From: Phyto melanocephala
Lineage: Eukaryota > Arthropoda > Insecta > Diptera > Rhinophoridae
Assembly (NCBI GenBank): GCA_941918925.1
Contig: OW799234.1
Coordinates: 72,477,043 to 72,541,042, forward strand
Length of the DNA stretch: 64,000 nucleotides
Reading direction: 5' to 3'
A program made the position numbers and the translations under genes. The notes under the pieces are model-generated. The model saw only the letters and a list, made by a program, of their open reading frames with translations, was not told the DNA's origin and searched no databases. Positions 59,110-64,000 of this stretch are shown here, in pieces (position 1 is the first letter of the stretch; each line of letters begins with the position of its first letter).

Positions 59110-60550
59110 CCTTTACAATTAGCTTACAAAGACTTTTGTAAATCAAGACTTTTTTTCGCGAGCACGCAAGTTCTGAAACAAAAGCTAACTTACAGTTTAT
59201 ACACAAAAAAAGTGTTATAATTGCAATTAAGACGAATGCATTAACAGGGTCATACATACATACATACATGTAAGTATATAAGTCGCTCATTGGTTGTAAG
59301 CGTTAATTTCTTTAAGAACGATTGTCTTTACAAAAATATTTGCGATCACATGGTGTAAAATTTTCACTGCGGAAAAATCTATCCTTCACAATCTTATTGA
59401 CTCTTATTGAATTGTGGTCTAACGCTTTAATTGTAACTACTTACTTTACGCCATCTTTTCTAGATAAAACCAAAAACAGTAGCATTTTTTGTTGTTGTTG
59501 TTAAATTTGTAGTTTAATGCTGAGATCACCTCTTTATTTGTAGGATTTTCTTTTCGTTAAAGTTTTTTTTAACCCAAGAAGTTGGCAGAAAATCAGTTTA
59601 GAAAAATCGTGACATAAGGTCATATACAACAGAAATAGCAACAACAACAACAACTAGACATTAACTCTGCCAAAAGTTGTAATAATTATAATTTATGCAC
59701 TCACGTGTAATAACGTTTTTTTTCTTTGTTTTTTTTTCACTCTCCCCTTATTCCTCATAAACTTACTTTTTTGCAATTTCTTCAGAAACTTTTGTCAGAG
59801 TTGTCAACTTTAAAATTTTAAAAAGCACAGGAAATTGTAAAAAATTATATTTTTCAGAATTTCATAAAATATCATTAAAAATATTCATCACAGTAAGTAT
59901 TTTAACTGGAAATCCTTTATTTTAACCTCTAATCTAGTGATAAACCATAGAGTTATAAAAGGTGCCCAAATTTATTTAAATTACAGAGAAATTGTGTTTT
60001 TATTTTGGTTTCATTTTGTGTTATTAAATCATTGTTATTTCTGAAATACGGTACGCAGATGTTGATAAAAATTGCGTTTGATGGTAAGTACATGGAGGTT
60101 AAGACCTCATTAGTCTTTACTTTCTGTTGTCGTTCTGTGACGTGCCACTCTGCTGTTTAATTTTTGTATTTACTTCTTCTGTAAAACCGTATCTGCCTTA
60201 CTTTATAAGATGACCTTACAAGAACAAGCTTATTATATTTTTTGTATATTTTTCTCGTCAAAGTCCAGACATAAAAAAAGCAATTTGTAGTGTCAGATTT
60301 CATATATAAGCAAAGAAAATCTTTCTGTTCCAGCCACCTTTAAAATATAGGCACCTAAATATCAGCTGTTTCTCTTTCAATGGCCGGCACTTAACGTTCA
60401 GTTCTATTTACTACAGATTTTTCCGCAACAGAACAGAACGAAAAAGTAACAACAAACCACACATACAGATTTTCAATTGAACAGAAACAAAACAGCTGAT
60501 TCATAACAGGACAGAACGTACAAACTTATTCTGCCTTTATTCTAGATTGT
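59110..60550. other. Non-coding AT-rich DNA
   Basis: No supported gene; simple repeats (CATA)n at 59250-59268 and (CAA)n at 59640-59652. Confidence 0.4.
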
Positions 60551-60559
60551 ATGAGACAC

Positions 60560-61280
60560 ATCACTCAGGGCAATAGAGAGGCATAGTGTTGTGAACAGGG
60601 GCTTACCATTAACGCTAAAAAAATAAATGCTTTGTTCTTCTTCACACAGAAAAGTAACGTTTCCAGAAAGGTGAAATATCTGGGAGTAACGCTGAATACG
60701 AAACTAACCTAGAAAGACAATGTTAAAATTAGGATACAGAAGGCATAAAGAATAATAGAATAGGAAACTCTAGCTAAGGCTGCACATTGGATTAACACGG
60801 TGAAGGTAAGACCAAGAATATCTTAAACATCTATTTTTGAAGGCTTCTTAGGGGACCAATAAGTGAAAATTGAATAGAGTTCAGAAGATTGAAAAGGTAT
60901 ATGAGTTACAATGCGTAGCACAGTAACGTAAGCAATGCTAAAATTGCTCCCGTTGAACTTATTTATAAAGAAAACAGCTGCAAGGTCCGTAATTCGAGTG
61001 TAAAGCGATAACGACACAACTTTGGGTCGAATTTAAGGCAAAGGAGAATGTAATGCAAAACGCATAGTGCATGGATAGTCAAATTAATATCTTTGCCAAT
61101 TTGTATTTTATTTAGAATCGGGTACAAGGAAGGAAAATTCTCATTTAACTTGGTAGCTGCGAACTCCTCACTAGTGCTTGAGTGTATTCTAAAGCTCAAA
61201 AGGTCTATGAATAAGAAGATCCTAATATGGGTTAAGGGACAGATGATGTATAAAACACAGAAATACTTCAATCACAGGCG
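60560..61280 (+). pseudogene. LINE reverse transcriptase C-terminus and RNase H relic
   Basis: GLTINAKKINALFFFTQKSN, then KVKYLGVTLNTKLT, match the K..YLGV.LD.KL.W region of Jockey/R1-type polymerases. LLPLNLFIKKTAARS near 60945 matches the segment after it, and SLVLECILKLKRSMNKKILI followed by WVKG (about 61170-61240) is an RNase H piece. Stops throughout. Confidence 0.65.
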
Positions 61281-61289
61281 CCATTTATT

Positions 61290-61666
61290 TGTCCCTTTAA
61301 ATTTTAAAAGCACTTTTATCAGTACTAAAAGCACCAATTTGACAACCTTGGTTATTGTTTACAATATTTGCTGTTAGTTTCTCATAGTTCTCATAATTTT
61401 TTTATGTTTATTTGCTGTAGTTGTTTATGGATTTTAGTATGATACGTGATGTGCATTTTAAAAGTTAAAAGCAGGGAAATTTATTAAATTTTAGTTTACG
61501 GTTTACACTGGTATGCAAGTACATATGGTGTAAATAGTATAGGTATAGGGAATGTTTAGCCCTTTAAATAGTTTGGAGTCCATAGAAGTTCACCAGATAG
61601 ATGTCTGTCATTTTGTGTTAATTCGCTTGTTTAGTCATTCACTTAGAACAAAAATTATGTATGTAC

Positions 61667-61697
<31 letters not shown>

Positions 61698-63107
61698 TGT
61701 ATGTATGTATGTATGTATGTATCCATCTATGTACTTAGGTACATTTTATGCCTCCAGTGGTTCACTTCAGTGTTGCCTATTAATATTTTTCATTTAATAT
61801 TTAAAATTGAATAATTTATTTGTGTGGTTGTCTTGTCTTGTCTTGACATTTTCACCTTCTTATGCATTTATGCGTATTTTTCTTTATTATTGTTGGCTAT
61901 TTATTCAGTTTTTTTGCATTTTTTTTCTATGCTTTTTTGTGTGTGATTTGTTAAAAGGAAAACCTGAGAATTTTGTGTAAAACACGTATAAATTTGTCGG
62001 TATTTAGGTAAATAATACTGGCACGTTGTTGTTTTGATAATCTCTTATGAATTGGGGTCATTACTTTAAATAAAAGTTCATCTTGGGGTATTAGTCAAGA
62101 TGATGATGATGCCTAAAGATTATGGAAATGCGATGCATCAAGTTGAATTCTTTAACAAGTAGTTTTGCAAGGGGAGAGGAGTAAGAACCTAAAAGTATAT
62201 GGTTCGTTGATTTTTTTTAATAAAATGTAGTTTAATGGGATATTATACATACATATGTATGTATATACAGGCATACTTATGCACAAATGTATTTATTTTT
62301 ATAATTTTTAAAAGCAGTGTGCTATATATTAAAAAAAATGTAAAGTACGTACATACATATGTATGTATGTATTGTTGAGTTTAAAAGAAAACTTTCGAAT
62401 TTTAGAAATAATAAAATTTGTTTTAAGCAGATGATTTTACGAAAGTATTTTTAATAATAACAATGGGCCAATTCAAAGTAAACTCTCATATTGTACTATG
62501 TCGTATAATTCATATTAATATGACTAGTGACTTTGAACACCTTTTGTTAACAAATTATGTATTTAATACAAGAAAGAAGACAAAGAGATGACGCTGTTAA
62601 AAATTGTATGTATACAGGAAAGAAGAAAATAGAAAATATTATCTCTGAGAGGTGAGTAGCGAAGAAATTCTCTCTGAGAGACAGTATGGTTAAAAGTATA
62701 ACATAAACAATTTCTTATACATAGGAAACAAATGTGTAAAGTCTTATTATTTTTTTGTATGGAAATTACTAACAAAAATTTTAAGCATGCATAAAATAAT
62801 ATGAAATAGTACAAATACGACTGATATGCAACCACTTTGAATTGGCCCAATATGTTAGAAATGTTTAATAAAGTGTTTATGGTAAATTGTATGTAGGGAG
62901 AAAATGTTCAACAAAGAAAAAATTTAAGAAAAAAGAAAAATCAATAAGACATTTTCGGTAAGCCACAACTATTAAGAATCTTTTTTGCAAAATATTTTTT
63001 AAAGTCAAACAAATCGAAATTCTATTTACAGAAACTTCTATTTGAAGATAAAATTTAATAGGAATTTGTACTTTAAATAAATTAAAAGCTGCATAAATCA
63101 TTAAAAA
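61290..63107. other. Non-coding AT-rich DNA with ATGT microsatellite
   Basis: A pure (ATGT)n run of about 50 bp lies at 61670-61721, with smaller ones near 62250 and 62350. No gene recognised. Confidence 0.5.
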
Positions 63108-63549
63108 CAAGTAAGAGTGCTATATTCGGCCGTGCCGAATCTTATATACCCTTCACAACGTGTAGTCATGCAATAACAATTGTTTGAAATACGTTTATAC
63201 ATATACAAAACATCCCATTGCAGAATTATAAATTAAGTTTATGTATGTTTAAAAATAAAATAAAAAAATGAATTACAAACAAAAAAAAAAATATAAAAAA
63301 ATTACAAAAAAATTAAAAAAAATGTTTTAAAAAAATTAAAAAAAAAATATAAAAAAATAAAAATATAAATAATATATAAAATAAAAAAATAAAATAAAAA
63401 AAAAATTTTTTTTTTTTGCTTTTGTATGTTGTTGTTGTAATTGTGAAAAAAACGAGGTGGTCGTGGTTTTTTGCTCATATCTCAGAAAGTTATGGAGCGA
63501 TTCATTCCCGGATATTTCCAAAAGATTGATACCATACTCAAGGTATAAA
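63108..63549 (+). repeat. TATACCC dispersed repeat, copy G, truncated
   Basis: Begins CAAGTAAGAGTGCTATATTC with palindrome TTCGGCCGTGCCGAA and TTATATACCCTTCAC. The A-rich core is at 63245-63415, followed by GAGGTGGTCGTGG. The right part is deleted; it ends near GGTATAAAAA. Confidence 0.82.
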
Positions 63550-64000
63550 AAGAAAACTGGAAATAGTTTTAAATATAGTAAAAATTTCGATAAATTTTTA
63601 TTCAAATTGACATAATGCCAAATATGTTTTAAATTATTAATAATTCAAAGTTTAAAATGAAATGAACAATTGACTAATTGTACCCCTTTAATTTCCGTCT
63701 GCAATTTATTTTATAATCATTTGCAGGGCTATAAACATTTTCGTTGCTACACATTTTTTCTGGGCGTGGCAAAAACATAAGAAAATTAGTTTTCTATAAA
63801 ATCTTACAGCCAAACCTAAACAAGTGTTTTTTGGCTGTCGAGAATTCTCATTTTCATACAAACCAAAATACCGCAGCGGCAACGCTTTGAAATTGGAAAA
63901 TAAAATTTTGATAAGGCGTTAGATATGGAAGTTGGCTGCAGTACAACAGTTGTTGTTTTTTTTAGCGTTAACGCTCATCGGAATATCACGCAACGCCTTC
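63550..64000. other. Non-coding end of window
   Basis: Nothing recognisable apart from a TTCTGGGCGTGGCAAAA motif similar to the tandem cores of the Helitron-like repeats. Confidence 0.4.

Overview
The window looks like nuclear DNA of a higher (probably calyptrate) fly: very AT-rich, crowded with transposable-element remains, and carrying two spliced exons of a host gene. The exons (16826-16933 and 10440-10627, minus strand) together encode an intact GAS2 (GAR) microtubule-binding domain. It resembles Drosophila pickled eggs (pigs) rather than Short stop. A 6.2 kb intron separates them, and neither end of the gene was found here. I saw no bacterial operon, CRISPR array, rRNA or functional tRNA gene. 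The species is not determinable from the sequence alone.

Left part (1-30000): a family of short elements with CAAGG...CCTTG ends and 8-bp target duplications (hAT-like); a tRNA-derived SINE inside one of them (383-629); a three-level nest at 3191-5640 (a PIF/Harbinger-like element inside a hAT-like element inside a dispersed TATACCC repeat); a small CACTA-ended element with a transposase remnant (7018-8032); a hairpin-rich tandem array (8930-9430); two non-autonomous Helitrons and a third Helitron end; and several decayed mariner copies, one of which preserves DD41D spacing.

Middle (30960-40920): a 2.7 kb hAT element with 8-bp duplications and a BED-finger N-terminal fragment, itself hit twice by the TATACCC repeat. 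Then comes the most striking unit, a 4.8 kb LTR retrotransposon at 36089-40920. Its 1405-bp LTRs look identical and each carries 18 copies of a 28-bp repeat. The 2.0 kb interior is filled by one intact gag-protease reading frame that starts inside the tRNA primer-binding site and stops inside the 3' LTR. There is no reverse transcriptase, RNase H or integrase, so it should depend on another element's enzymes.

Right part (40921-64000): largely unique AT-rich DNA with decayed LINE pieces, a complete-ended Tc1-like element with paired inner repeats (48788-50399), and a second striking unit at 51120-54779. That is a 3.66 kb DNA transposon with CACTG ends, a 3-bp TAA duplication and inverted repeats of nearly 700 bp. 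It carries one spliced, apparently intact gene of 542 codons for a cysteine-rich, putative DDE-type transposase. A related repeat at about 12680-12775 shows what its empty insertion site looks like.
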